From contig CAVXTC010000010.1 in NCBI GenBank assembly GCA_963764525.1, positions 62,001 through 126,000 of the forward strand: a DNA stretch of 64,000 nt, in the 5' to 3' direction. This stretch comes from DATDIC01 sp963764525. Lineage in GTDB: Bacteria > Pseudomonadota > Alphaproteobacteria > Acetobacterales > Acetobacteraceae. How positions within the stretch are numbered: the stretch's first letter is position 1; the number at the start of each line of letters is the position of its first letter. Under the pieces are notes generated by a model. That model made no database searches. It saw nothing but the letters and a program-made list of their open reading frames with translations, and was not told the origin of the DNA. The position numbers were made by a program, and so were the translations under genes. This document shows positions 34,936 to 44,181 of the stretch, piece after piece.

Positions 34936-36296
34936 ATGCAGCAGGATATGCATGGACTGGCGGTGACGACGCTCGGATGCGCGCCGTGCGCGCGTTCGAT
35001 CACGCCGTGCTTGGGTATGTCGGGCTACCGCGCCGATCTGGCGGATCGGATGCGAGCCGTGCTGGCGGAAGATCCGGGGTTCGGCCTGGCGCACTGCCTG
35101 AAGGGCTATCTGGCATGCTCGGCTACAACCGGGCGGGGCTGGAGGCGGCGCGGACCGCCGCCGACGCGGCGCACCGGCTGACCGCGGCGCGCAACCAGCC
35201 GGGAGCAGGCGCATGCGGCGGCTCTGGACACCTGGTCCGCCGGGGCATCCGGACCGGGCGGCTGTCGATGTGGGACGAGATCCTGGTCGAGCATCCGCGC
35301 GACGTGCTGGCATTCCGGCTGGCGCATTTCGTGAATTTCTGGCGCGGCCGGCCGGACCTGATGTTCGCATCGGTGCTGGCGGTGCAGTCCGCATTGGAGC
35401 GACGCGCTGCCGGGATGGGGCGCGTTGCTGGCCTGCCGCTGTTTCGCGCTGGAGGAATGCGGCCGCTATACCGAAGCCGAGGCCGCCGGCCGGGCGGCCA
35501 TCGACATGATCCCGGCGATCTGTGGGCTGCGCACGGGGTGGCGCACGTGATGGAGATGCAGGGGCGGCTGCGGCGAGGGGCTTCTCTGGATCGACGGGCA
35601 GCGCCGACACTGGGGACCGGCGCCAACAATCTGCGCCACCATCTGTGGTGGCATGCTGCGCTGTTTCATCTGGAGCGTGGCGAGACCGAGCGGGTCTTAG
35701 CGCTATACGACACCGAATTCCGTGACCTTGCCTCGCCGCTGACCCGATGGCGCAGCCGGACCTGTACATCGATGCTGCAGAACGCCGCCTCGATGCTGTT
35801 TCGCTTGCAGCTTCGCGGGGTGGATGTCGGGGACCGCTGGACCGAACTGGCCGACAAGGCCGAGGCACGGATCGGCGATTGCCTGTCGGCCTTCACCCTG
35901 CCGCATTGGATGATGGCGCTCGCCGCGACCGGCCGGCATGCCGCGGCAGAGCGGCTGCTGGCTGCGATGCGGGATTTCGGCGCGCAGGCCGGTGCGACCG
36001 CCGAGGTGGTGCGCCGATATGCGCTGCCGGTGACCGAGGCAGTGCTGGCGCACGCGCTGGACCAGCCTGCCCGCGCGGTGGCGGTCATGCGCCCGGCGCT
36101 GGGCGGCATGTACCGGCTGGGCGGCAGCCACGCGCAGCAGGACGTGCTGGACCAGCTCTATCTGGATGCGGCCCGGAAGGCAGGGCTGGCCGACGAGGTC
36201 AGGCTGGTGCTGGAACGGGCCGCTGGACGCCATCCGGTGCCGCCGGGCCGGCGTGCCGGCTATGCGGAGGCGGCGCGGGCATACGGGTTCGCGTAA
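34936..36296 (+). pseudogene. Tetratricopeptide-repeat protein 38 (TTC38)-like protein, many frame breaks in first half
   Basis: The second half is in one frame and TTC38-like: DLWAAHGVAHVMEMQGRLRR, NNLRHHLWWHAALFHLERGE, AASMLFRLQLRGVDVGDRWT and TLPHWMMALAATGRHAAAER. The first half alternates among three frames: MQQDMHGLAVTTLG, RAVRAFDHAVLGYVG, DRMRAVLAEDPGFGLAHCLK, REQAHAAALDTWSAG, LACRCFALEECGRYTEAEAA. At least nine breaks lie between 34980 and 35770. The protein is a helical TPR-like superhelix of unknown function. The break pattern matches that of neighbouring cysNC/cysD, pointing to local sequence quality. Confidence 0.7.
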
Positions 36297-36316
36297 CAGA
36301 CAGGAGACTGACGGTG

Positions 36317-37153
36317 ATGCCACCGAAAATGCAGGCACCCGGGCTCGCCTGTGATTGTCATTTCCACATCTTCGGCCCGTACGACCGTTTCCCGCTTGAC
36401 GGTGGCCGTCGCTACGATCCGCCGCCCGCCTCGGTTGAGCAGTACGTGGCGGTCGCCGACGCGCTCGGGCTGCAGCGGATGGTGGTGGTCCAGCCCAGCC
36501 CTTACGGCACCGACAACCGCGTGACGCTGGACGCCGTGCAGCGCCTGGGTGCCGATCGGACCCGCGCTGTCGCGGTGATCGACGACAGCTTCGACGACTT
36601 GGCGCTGCGGCGCATGGCCGATGCCGGGGTGCGCGGCGTACGCTTCAACCTGGTCAGCGGCAACGGCACGCCCGAGGATCAGCTCGACGTGCTGGCCCGG
36701 CGCATCGCCCCGCTCGGCTGGCACATCCAGATCTATGCGGACGGCGACAAGCTCGCGCAGCTTGCCCCGCGTCTCCCACGGCTGCCGGTAGATGTGGTGA
36801 TCGACCATCTGGGAGGGGTGCCGGCAACGCTCGGGGTGCGGGACGGGCAGTTCCAGGTGCTTCTGCGGCTGTTGGACACCGGGCGGGCCTGGGTCAAACT
36901 CTGCAGCTATCGCACGTCGTCGGCGGGCTATCCGTGGGAAGACGTGGCCCCGAACGTCCGTGCTTTGGCCGCCGCGGCGCCCGAGCGGTGCGTCTGGGGT
37001 ACCGACTGGCCGCATCCCGGCATGACCCCGACACCGGAGGCAGGGCGGTTGCTCGATCAGTTTTTCGAGTGGGTGCCGGACCCCAATACCCGCCTCCGCA
37101 TCCTGGTCGAAAATCCAGCGCGGATTTACGGTTTTGCAACGGCGATGGAATAG
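36317..37153 (+). CDS. Amidohydrolase family 2 protein (2-pyrone-4,6-dicarboxylate lactonase-like)
   Basis: 278 residues of the PF04909 metal-dependent hydrolases: N-terminal LACDCHFHIFGPYDRFPLDG (His-x-His), RMVVVQPSPYGTDNRVTLDA, GVRGVRFNLVSGNGTPEDQL, LPVDVVIDHLGGVPAT and RCVWGTDWPHPGMTPTPEAG. This matches LigI-type lactonases and related decarboxylases. ATG 36317 has AGGAG upstream at 36302-36306. The true substrate is not known; a PcaB-like enzyme about 10 kb away is not enough to define a pathway. Confidence 0.82.
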   Translation: MPPKMQAPGLACDCHFHIFGPYDRFPLDGGRRYDPPPASVEQYVAVADALGLQRMVVVQPSPYGTDNRVTLDAVQRLGADRTRAVAVIDDSFDDLALRRMADAGVRGVRFNLVSGNGTPEDQLDVLARRIAPLGWHIQIYADGDKLAQLAPRLPRLPVDVVIDHLGGVPATLGVRDGQFQVLLRLLDTGRAWVKLCSYRTSSAGYPWEDVAPNVRALAAAAPERCVWGTDWPHPGMTPTPEAGRLLDQFFEWVPDPNTRLRILVENPARIYGFATAME

Positions 37154-37216
37154 GCAGTTTACGTCGTGAGTCGCATAGGGCGGTGCGACCGACCCATTTC
37201 GTACCGGACCCGCTCC

Positions 37217-38029
37217 ATGCTGATCGCTCAGCTCACAGACCTGCACGTGCGCCCCTTGGGTAAGCCGGCCAACCGCGTGGTAGAGACCAATGCCTTCACT
37301 GAGCGAGCATTGCGGTCGGTGGCCGCCCTGGCGCCACGTCCGGACCTGGTGGTGATCACCGGCGATCTGACGGAGCAAGGGCTGGCGGCCGAATACGACA
37401 ATCTGGCCAGCATGCTGCGCCAGCATTTGCCGATGCCGGTCTTCGTGATCCCAGGCAACCATGATCGGCGCGGAGAGCTTCGCGAGGCGCTGGCTGAATT
37501 TCCGGGGGTCACCGCCGATCCGCGGTTTGTACAGTACGCGGTGGAGGGTTATCCCGTCCGCCTGGTCATGCTGGACACCTTGGTACCGGAAGCCGGCCAT
37601 GGAGAGCTCTGCCCGGACCGGTTGGATTTTCTGGAACGGACCCTCGCCGCCGTGCCGGACCGACCGACGATCGTCGCCATGCACCACCCCCCTTTCGCGT
37701 GCGGCATCGCGCACATGGACCGGATCAACCTGCGCAACGCCGGCGAGTTCGCCACCGTGATCGCCCGCCACAAGCAGGTGGAGCGGATCATCTGCGGCCA
37801 TGTTCATCGCCCGGTGGTTGCCCGCGTGGCGCATGCGATCGCCTCGATCGGTCCATCCGTGGCGCATCAGGTTGAATTGAGCTTCGACCCGGAGGACCGT
37901 GGCGCGTTTCTGTTTGAGCCGCCGGCCTTCCAGCTTCATCGCTGGACGCCGTCGGATGGGATCGTCTCCCACACCGTGTATGTGGAGCGCTTCTCCGGCC
38001 CGTTTCCATTCATTGACGGAGCCGGTTAG
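37217..38029 (+). CDS. Calcineurin-like phosphodiesterase (CpdA-type)
   Basis: 270 residues with the metallophosphoesterase motifs in order: IAQLTDLHV (D-x-H), DLVVITGDLTEQGLAAEYDN, VFVIPGNHDRRGELREAL, IVAMHHPPFACGIAHMDRIN and IICGHVHRPVVARV. This is the class III cyclic-nucleotide/3',5'-cAMP phosphodiesterase arrangement. ATG 37217 starts the usual family N-terminus; an upstream in-frame start at 37166 adds only unconserved residues. Confidence 0.85.
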   Translation: MLIAQLTDLHVRPLGKPANRVVETNAFTERALRSVAALAPRPDLVVITGDLTEQGLAAEYDNLASMLRQHLPMPVFVIPGNHDRRGELREALAEFPGVTADPRFVQYAVEGYPVRLVMLDTLVPEAGHGELCPDRLDFLERTLAAVPDRPTIVAMHHPPFACGIAHMDRINLRNAGEFATVIARHKQVERIICGHVHRPVVARVAHAIASIGPSVAHQVELSFDPEDRGAFLFEPPAFQLHRWTPSDGIVSHTVYVERFSGPFPFIDGAG

Positions 38030-38123
38030 CGCGGGAGCCGCCGAAAGGGGCTATCTGATAAAGTGGACGATATTTGCGGGAATTCACTTGGCGTAACACA
38101 ACCATGAAGTGTATATAGGGAGC

Positions 38124-38790
38124 ATGTCGCTGTCAGCATGGTTGGCCGGCGCATCCGCCCGGCTTCAGACCGTCTGGATACCGGCGGTGCTGGTCTCCGG
38201 GGCGGCCGTCGTGTCGGTGCTGCTTTGCAGTCAACGGCCGGCGGTGATCGTCCCCGACAACAACGCGTCCGACGATCGCAATGGTCCTGAGAATGGCGGA
38301 AGCACCGGCTTGCTGGATGTGGAGCGGGAAGTCCGTTCGGTCCTCGCCGGCCTGACCGGGTTTGCCGCCACGCGTCTCGTGCGGTTCGAATTGGCTGTAC
38401 CAGCCGGACCTTGCGGTTCGCGCCGATGCGGTGTCCTTCCGCGATGCGCTGGCCGGTTTGGTTACACATGCCGCGGCGCAGGCTCCTAGCGGCCGTGTGC
38501 TGGTGACCGGGATGCGTCGTGGCGGGCGGGTTCAGATCGCGGTCGCCGATGATGGGATTGGCACCGACCGTCTGGTTCAGGCTGGCGATTTGCGGTCGGC
38601 CGAACGCATCATCGCCTTGCAGGGCGGAACGCTCGAGATCGCCAACCAGCCCGGTGAGGGAACGACATTGCTGGCCCGCTGGCCGGATACCGCCGGACGG
38701 ACCTATCAACCGGCGCCGGTGACCCGGTCCGCGAACCCGGTCCAAACCGCTGTTCCTACCGCTTCGCGCCAAAACGCCTTCAACAACTGA
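38124..38790 (+). pseudogene. Membrane-anchored HATPase_c-like protein, one frame break
   Basis: ATG 38124 follows GGGAG. Residues 10-35 form a hydrophobic helix (VWIPAVLVSGAAVVSVLLCS), then a variable linker. A histidine-kinase-like ATPase domain follows in the next frame after an extra base near 38400: QPDLAVRADAVSFRDALAGL, RVQIAVADDGIGTDRLVQAG (G1-like box DDGIGTD), and GGTLEIANQPGEGTTLLARW (G2-like). There is no visible dimerisation/phosphoacceptor histidine, so it is not a standard kinase. Function unknown; a sensor-like or ATP-binding role is inference. Confidence 0.55.
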
Positions 38791-39274
38791 TCATCCTGTC
38801 GGGGTGTCGGCGCAACAGGTAACGCTGCCGTCCCTCCAGCACCAGTTCGCGGCGCTGGGTATGCACCGTGCTGCGCAGCCCGACCACGCCAGTGCGGCGG
38901 TTCGCTGTCAGCTCGTCGATTTCCAGCGCCGGATACAACGTATCGCCGGCAAAGACCGGCTTGAGAAAGCGGCTCGACTGCTCAAGGAAGCCGATCAGCG
39001 AGTCCTCGGTCTGGAACGGGAATAGCCCGGCACCGGCCGCGGTGTGTACCAGCGTCTGGAAGCCATGGGCGAGCAGGTTCGGCATGCCCCGCGCCTGGCA
39101 AAAGGCGAGGTCGTAGTGGATCGGGTGGGTGTCCCCGCTGGCCGCCTGAAACGCCAGGAACACCGCATCGGTCATGGTCCGGCTGGGCAGCACGAAGCGC
39201 TCGTTCAGACGGAAATCGTCGAACCATCGCTGCGCCGGTACCATGCGGTGGACGGCGGGGTCGAATTCAGCCAT
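38780..39274 (-). CDS. MaoC-like dehydratase-domain protein
   Basis: 164-residue hot-dog protein: RWFDDFRLNERFVLPSRTMT, FQAASGDTHPIHYDLAFCQA (the hydratase motif with Asp/His), FGMPNLLAHGF-type text GMPNLLAHGFQTLVHTAAGA and FLKPVFAGDTLYPALEIDEL. It would hydrate enoyl-CoA or mesaconyl-type thioesters. ATG 39274 follows GGGAGGG and overlaps the stop of the CoA-transferase gene (TGATG), so the two form a pair acting on CoA thioesters. Confidence 0.85.
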   Translation of the reverse strand: MAEFDPAVHRMVPAQRWFDDFRLNERFVLPSRTMTDAVFLAFQAASGDTHPIHYDLAFCQARGMPNLLAHGFQTLVHTAAGAGLFPFQTEDSLIGFLEQSSRFLKPVFAGDTLYPALEIDELTANRRTGVVGLRSTVHTQRRELVLEGRQRYLLRRHPDRMISC

Positions 39275-40471
39275 CAAACCACGCCCTCCCGACGCAGCCG
39301 CGCTATATCCGCCCTGGCGCAACCGAGTTCGGCCAGTACGTCGTTCGTGTGCTGGCCGAGGGCCGGCACATCCCCCATCGCTGCCTCCACATCGGAGAAC
39401 GTGACAGGCGGCAGCAAAGCACGCACCGGCCCGCTCGGCGTGCCGACTTCGCGCCAGCGGTCGCGAGCGATCAGTTGGGGATGCGACCAGACCTGCTCGG
39501 GTCCGTTCAGACGCCCGTTGGCGATACCGGCCTGGTCCAGCATCTCCACCACCTGGCCGGAGGTCTTGTCGCTGAAGAACGTCTCGATCAACGCGGTCAG
39601 CTCGGCTCGATGGTCGCAGCGGGCGACGTTGCCGGAAAATCGGGGATCGCCGGCGAGCTCCGGTCTGCCCATTACCTCCGCGCAGAAAATCGCCCATTCG
39701 CGCTCGTTCTGCAGCCCGAAGATCACCTGCCCGTCCATCGTGCGGTGGGCGCCATAAGGTGCCAGCAGCGGATGGCTGGTCGGCACTCGCGGCGTGGCCG
39801 TGCCGGCATAACCGAAGCGATACAGCGGATGCGTCATCCACTCGGCCAACGCATCGAGCATCGCGATCGTCACGTTTGCACCGTGCTTGGTCCGTTCCCG
39901 CCGCAGGAGGGCCGCCAGGATGCCGGACTGCGCGTACATCCCGGTGGCGATGTCGGCGATCGAGATTCCCACGCGCGCCGGCGTGTCGGGCGTTCCGGTC
40001 ACGCTGATAAGCCCGGCTTCCGCCTGGATCAGCAGGTCATAAGCCTTCTTCTGCGCGAACGGCCCGCTTTCGCCGTAACCGGAGATATCGCAGACAACGA
40101 GGCGTGGATGAGCCGGCGCCAGCGCCGCATGACCAAGGCCGAGGCGTGCTGCCGCCCCCGGCGCCAGGTTCTGCACGAGCACGTCCGCGCCGGCTACCAG
40201 CCGATGCAGCAGCTTACGTCCCTCGGGAGCCTTCACATCCAGCGTGACACTGCGCTTGCCGCGGTTGAGCCAGAGAAAGAAGCTCGAACTCGCCATGCAC
40301 AAAGGTGTCGTAGCCGCGGGCGAAGTCGCCGTCCCCGGGACGTTCGAGCTTGATCACGTCGGCGCCGAGATCGGCGAGGTGGCGCGTGCAGAGCGGCGCC
40401 GCCACGGCGTGCTCCAGCGCGATCACCCGCAGTCCGTCCAGAGGTCGCAATGCCCGTTGCTTTCGTGTCAT
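39274..40471 (-). pseudogene. CaiB/BaiF-type CoA-transferase, one frame break
   Basis: Two frames rebuild a class III CoA-transferase of about 398 residues. The first gives LDGLRVIALEHAVAAPLCTR, HLADLGADVIKLERPGDGDF; after about 40290 the second gives SSFFLWLNRGKRSVTLDVKA, LVVCDISGYGESGPFAQKKA, GLISVTGTPDTPARVGISIA, DIATGMYAQSGILAALLRRE. These enzymes move CoA between carboxylates, with an aspartate as nucleophile. The break is in otherwise conserved text, so a one-base error is likely. It precedes the MaoC gene with overlap. Confidence 0.78.
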
Positions 40472-40601
40472 CAGAGCGTAGAGCCGGGTCAGGATTTTCA
40501 TCAAGGTTGCGGTGGTAACGACCCGCAGCCTCAGTTCCTCCGCCCGCCCGCCGTGCCGGGCGACCTGCTATGAAAATACCGCCGCGCGACTGGGGCCCAC
40601 A

Positions 40602-40684
40602 CCGCCATTCCCGCGAATCCGGGCATCCACGTCTTCGCGTGCAGCCAGAAGATGTGGATGGCCGCATTCGCGGCCATCACAATG
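40602..40684. repeat. Long imperfect palindrome between CoA-transferase and ABC genes
   Basis: CCGCGAATCCGGGCATCCACGTCTT-type text at 40611-40635 pairs with 40649-40673 with three mismatches in 25, around a 13-base loop, and outer GCCATT/AATGGC pairing extends the stem. It resembles repeated intergenic palindromes of alphaproteobacteria and can fold into a strong hairpin that could end transcription from the ABC operon upstream of this point. Confidence 0.55.
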
Positions 40685-40692
40685 GCGCCCCG

Positions 40693-41793
40693 CTACACCA
40701 CCCGCCCCGAACTCGCCTCCATCAGATGCATGTTGTTCAGGTCAGCGGTCAGCGGCAGCACCTCGCCCGGCGCGGCCTGAGTACCTGGATCGCACCGCGC
40801 GCACATCGGAGCGCCATCGATGAAGAAATGGACCATCGTCTCCATACCCATCGGCTCCAGCACATCCACCGGCGCGTCCAGGCGTGCCCAGCCCGGCTTG
40901 CCCGCTTCCTGATAGTCGAACAGATGCTCGGGCCGCAGTCCGAGCACCATGTCCTGCCCCTTGTAGGGCGTGTATTTGCTGATGCGGGCCGGCGGGATCG
41001 GCAGCCGGATCTGGTCGTTCACGCGCACCGACAGCCCGGACGGGCTGTCCTCGACCCGGCACGACAGAAAGTTCATCGCCGGACTGCCGATGAAGCCGGC
41101 GACGAACCGGGTGGCGGGGTGATGGTACAGATCGTTCGGCGTGCCGACCTGCTCGATAATGCCCTGGTTCATCACCACCACGCGGTCGGCGAGCGTCATT
41201 GCCTCGATCTGGTCGTGGGTGACGTACACGGTGGTGGTGCGCACCGTCTGGTGCACCTTCTTGATCTCGGTGCGCATCTGCACGCGCAGCTTGGCGTCCA
41301 GGTTGGACAGCGGCTCGTCGAACAGGAAGACCTTGGGATTGCGCACGATGGCGCGCCCCATCGCGACCCGCTGGCGCTGCCCGCCCGACAGCGCCTTCGG
41401 CTTGCGTGCCAACAGAGCGTGAATATCAAGGATGCGCGCGGCTTCATCGACCCGGCGCTTGATTTCCTCGCGCGGGAACTTCCGCAGCTTCAGCCCGAAC
41501 GCCATGTTGTCGAACACGCTCATGTGCGGATAGAGGGCGTAGTTCTGGAACACCATGGCGATGTCGCGGTCGCGCGGCGGTACGTCGTTGACCACGTCGC
41601 CGCCGATCCAGATCTCCCCGTCGCTGATCTCCTCCAGGCCGGCGATCATCCGTAGCGTGGTCGATTTGCCGCAACCCGACGGCCCTACCAGCACGACGAA
41701 TTCCTGATCGGCGATCTCCAGGTCGATACCCTTCACCGCCTGGACGCCACCATCGTAGATCTTGACGACCTTCCTGCAAGAAACTTCAGACAT
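40693..41793 (-). CDS. CUT1-type ABC transporter ATP-binding protein (UgpC/MalK-like)
   Basis: 366 residues: Walker A VGPSGCGKSTTLRMIAGLEE, Q-loop VFQNYALYPHMSVFDNMAFG, signature LSGGQRQRVAMGRAIVRNPK, Walker B VFLFDEPLSNLDAKL and switch histidine TVYVTHDQIEAMTLADRVVV, then an OB/TOBE end (DMVLGLRPEHLFDY). It powers a sugar, polyol or glycerol-3-phosphate-type importer. ATG 41793 is 12 bases from the stop of the upstream permease. Confidence 0.9.
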   Translation of the reverse strand: MSEVSCRKVVKIYDGGVQAVKGIDLEIADQEFVVLVGPSGCGKSTTLRMIAGLEEISDGEIWIGGDVVNDVPPRDRDIAMVFQNYALYPHMSVFDNMAFGLKLRKFPREEIKRRVDEAARILDIHALLARKPKALSGGQRQRVAMGRAIVRNPKVFLFDEPLSNLDAKLRVQMRTEIKKVHQTVRTTTVYVTHDQIEAMTLADRVVVMNQGIIEQVGTPNDLYHHPATRFVAGFIGSPAMNFLSCRVEDSPSGLSVRVNDQIRLPIPPARISKYTPYKGQDMVLGLRPEHLFDYQEAGKPGWARLDAPVDVLEPMGMETMVHFFIDGAPMCARCDPGTQAAPGEVLPLTADLNNMHLMEASSGRVV

Positions 41794-41804
41794 GTATCGC
41801 TTCC

Positions 41805-42699
41805 TCAACCCTTGGTGGCGCCAGCCGTAAGGCCAGCGATGTAGTAGTCCATCAGGAACGCATAGATCAGGATCGGCGGCAACGAGGCCAGCACATTGGC
41901 GGCCATGATCTTGCCCCCACTCGAACACGTCGCCGCGGATCAGGTCGCTGATGATGCCGACGGTCAGCACCATCTGGTTCGAGGTGTACAGGTAGGCCAG
42001 CGGGTAGATGAAGTTGCCCCAGCTTACGGTGAACGCGAAGATTGTCGCGGCGATGATGCCGGGCATCGCCACCGGGATGAAGATGCGCCACAGCATCTGC
42101 AGGTAGCCGGCGCCGTCGATCAGCGCCGCTTCATCCAGCTCCTTCGGGATCGAGCTGAAATAGCCGATCATGATCCAGGTGCAGAACGGCACCGCGAGGG
42201 TCGGGTAGATCAGCACCAGGCACCAGAAATTGTTGATCATCCCGAGCCAGCCGACGATCTGGAACAGCGGAATGAACAGCAATGACGCCGGCACCAGATA
42301 GGTCAGGAACACGCCGGTCGCCAGCGTCTTGCTGCCCCAGAACCCCATGCGCGCCAGACTGAACGCCGCCAGCACCGAGATCACCATGCTGATCACCACC
42401 ACCAGCACGGTCACAACGACCGAGTTCAGGTAATAGACCTGGAAGTTGTGGTAGGTGATCAGGTACCAGAAATTGGCCAGTGTCGGGTGGTGCGCGATCC
42501 AGGGGGTGCCTTGCTGCGCTGAAATCTCGTGCGAGGATTTCAGGCTGGTCATGATCATGTAGAATGGCGGCACCAGGAAGATGATCACGAATACCGTCAG
42601 CGCGGCATAGCTGCCCCACAGCGCCCATGTCCGCTGGGCGTGCAGGCCGCGGTTGCGCCGCGGCGGAACCCGAATGCGGCCGGCCGTGGTGACGCTCAT
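41805..42699 (-). pseudogene. CUT1 ABC permease (MalG/UgpE-like), one frame break
   Basis: About 297 residues with six membrane helices; EAA loop DEAALIDGAGYLQMLWRIFI, and GMSV start overlapping the first permease (ATGA). A single frame change near 41915-41919, in a run of C on the plus strand (five G on the coding strand), breaks GDVFEWG before the end (the next frame continues with KIMAANVLASL then MDYYIAGLTAGATKG). Removing one G restores a full-length protein, a typical homopolymer miscall. Without that correction the frame runs into the ATPase and mimics a fusion. Confidence 0.85.
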
Positions 42700-43646
42700 G
42701 CCCCAACCTCCTGGGTGCGGCGGGTGACGCCGCGCAGCACGAAGAACGCCGCCACCGCCAGGATTGGCAGCATGAACAGGCTGACCGCGGCACCGAGCGG
42801 GATGTCGCCCGACTGGATGCCGACCTGGAATGCGTAAGTGGCAAACACGTGCGTCATGTCCTCCGGGCCGCCATTGGTCAGGATGCGCACGATGTCGAAG
42901 TCGGCGAACGTCACGATCAGGCTGAACAGCACGGTGATGGCGATGATGTTGCGCATCATCGGCAGGGTGACGAAACACAGCTTCTGGACCGCGCTGGCGC
43001 CGTCGATCGCCGCCGCCTCATACAACTGGTCGGGCACCGATTTCAGTGCCGCCAGATACATGATCATGAAGAACGGGGTGCCGTACCAGACATTCACCGT
43101 GATGGTGGCGAAACGGGCAATCCAGCCGACGCCCAGCCATGGCACCGACTTGAAGCCGAGCTCGTTCAGCACCCAGTTCAGCGCCGAGTAGGACGGATCG
43201 AACATCCACCACCAGGTCAGCGTCGAGAGGGCCAGCGGGATCACCCATGGCACCAGCAGCAGCCCGCGCCAGACGCGCTGGTTCCTGCCGGAAATGTTGT
43301 GCATCAGATGCGCGAGGATGAAGCCGAAGAACGCCTTGAAGACCACCGAGGTGATGGCGAACAGACAGCTCTGGAAGATCACCAGCCGGAAGGTCTGGCG
43401 TTGCAGCAGGAAAGCGAAATCCCCCAGCCCGACGAACTTCGTCATCTTCTTGTTCAGCAAGCTGAGATAGATGGCGTAGCAGGCCGGATAGATGACCAGG
43501 CAGACCACCAGCAGGATCAGCGGCAGACACAGGAGGAAGGCAATTGTGCTGCGCCGCTGGGTGAAGCGGTGCAAGCTGCCGGAGCGACGTGTCGCGACAC
43601 GCCCCGGCATCATTACGCCAGACGAAACGCTCGTGCCATCCGCCAT
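42696..43646 (-). CDS. CUT1 ABC permease (MalF/UgpA-like)
   Basis: 316 residues with six transmembrane helices: IAFLLCLPLILLVVCLVIYP near the N-terminus, VWRGLLLVPWVIPLALSTLT, and the EAA loop EAAAIDGASAVQKLCFVTLP. ATG 43646 has GGGAGG upstream. It starts the permease-permease-ATPase run of the first transporter; the solute-binding gene lies 535 bases upstream on the same strand. Confidence 0.88.
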   Translation of the reverse strand: MADGTSVSSGVMMPGRVATRRSGSLHRFTQRRSTIAFLLCLPLILLVVCLVIYPACYAIYLSLLNKKMTKFVGLGDFAFLLQRQTFRLVIFQSCLFAITSVVFKAFFGFILAHLMHNISGRNQRVWRGLLLVPWVIPLALSTLTWWWMFDPSYSALNWVLNELGFKSVPWLGVGWIARFATITVNVWYGTPFFMIMYLAALKSVPDQLYEAAAIDGASAVQKLCFVTLPMMRNIIAITVLFSLIVTFADFDIVRILTNGGPEDMTHVFATYAFQVGIQSGDIPLGAAVSLFMLPILAVAAFFVLRGVTRRTQEVGA

Positions 43647-44181
43647 TACAACCTCCCTCGCCCGGCCGCCAACAGGTCACTTTCGCGCCCTGGCACTTTC
43701 ATTTGTGCGGAGCCCTCAGCCGGTGCTTCGTGGCCATTCGGCGCCGCCTGAAGCCGTGATTCTCGATCGGGGACGGGCATGCAGCCCCACGGACCGGCGC
43801 GATCGCCGTCCGATTGGACGCTGGGTGATGCGAGACGCGCCGCGTCTTCGCCCTCATGCACGTACCCCCCGTTCCCGCCGATACCCCTGACGGTTGCACC
43901 TGCGTGAAACCCAGGTCATCAGCAAACCAAGTCATCGGCACCACGGCATCGTTACCGGCCGCAGAAGACCCGTCACGCGCCGCATTTTTGGTTTTGTCGA
44001 TTGGCCAACGCTACAGGCTCGCCGGGAAGAACGCAATGCCGTCCTGCCGCTGGCGCATGCCCGGCTTCCGGGATCATTCCCCGGTGAACCGCCTTATCGG
44101 CAGCGAAGCTGGGTTCACATGAGCCGGGCGTGCTCGGGGAGGCACATCGCGCGGCGCGTCCTCCCCGATCAGCCCGTCAGA
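43647..44181. other. Gap between solute-binding and permease genes, nothing recognised
   Basis: 535 bases between the solute-binding protein gene and the permease gene, both on the minus strand. No conserved frame, no RNA gene and no clear hairpin was seen. It may hold a promoter or a lost gene of the same operon. Confidence 0.3.

Noticed and set aside
40693..42978. Single 761-residue frame apparently fusing an ABC permease to an ATPase
   Set aside because: The fusion exists only because one extra G in a G-run at 41915-41919 throws the permease out of frame before its stop. Normal stop and start codons (41805 and 41793) are present in the right frames.
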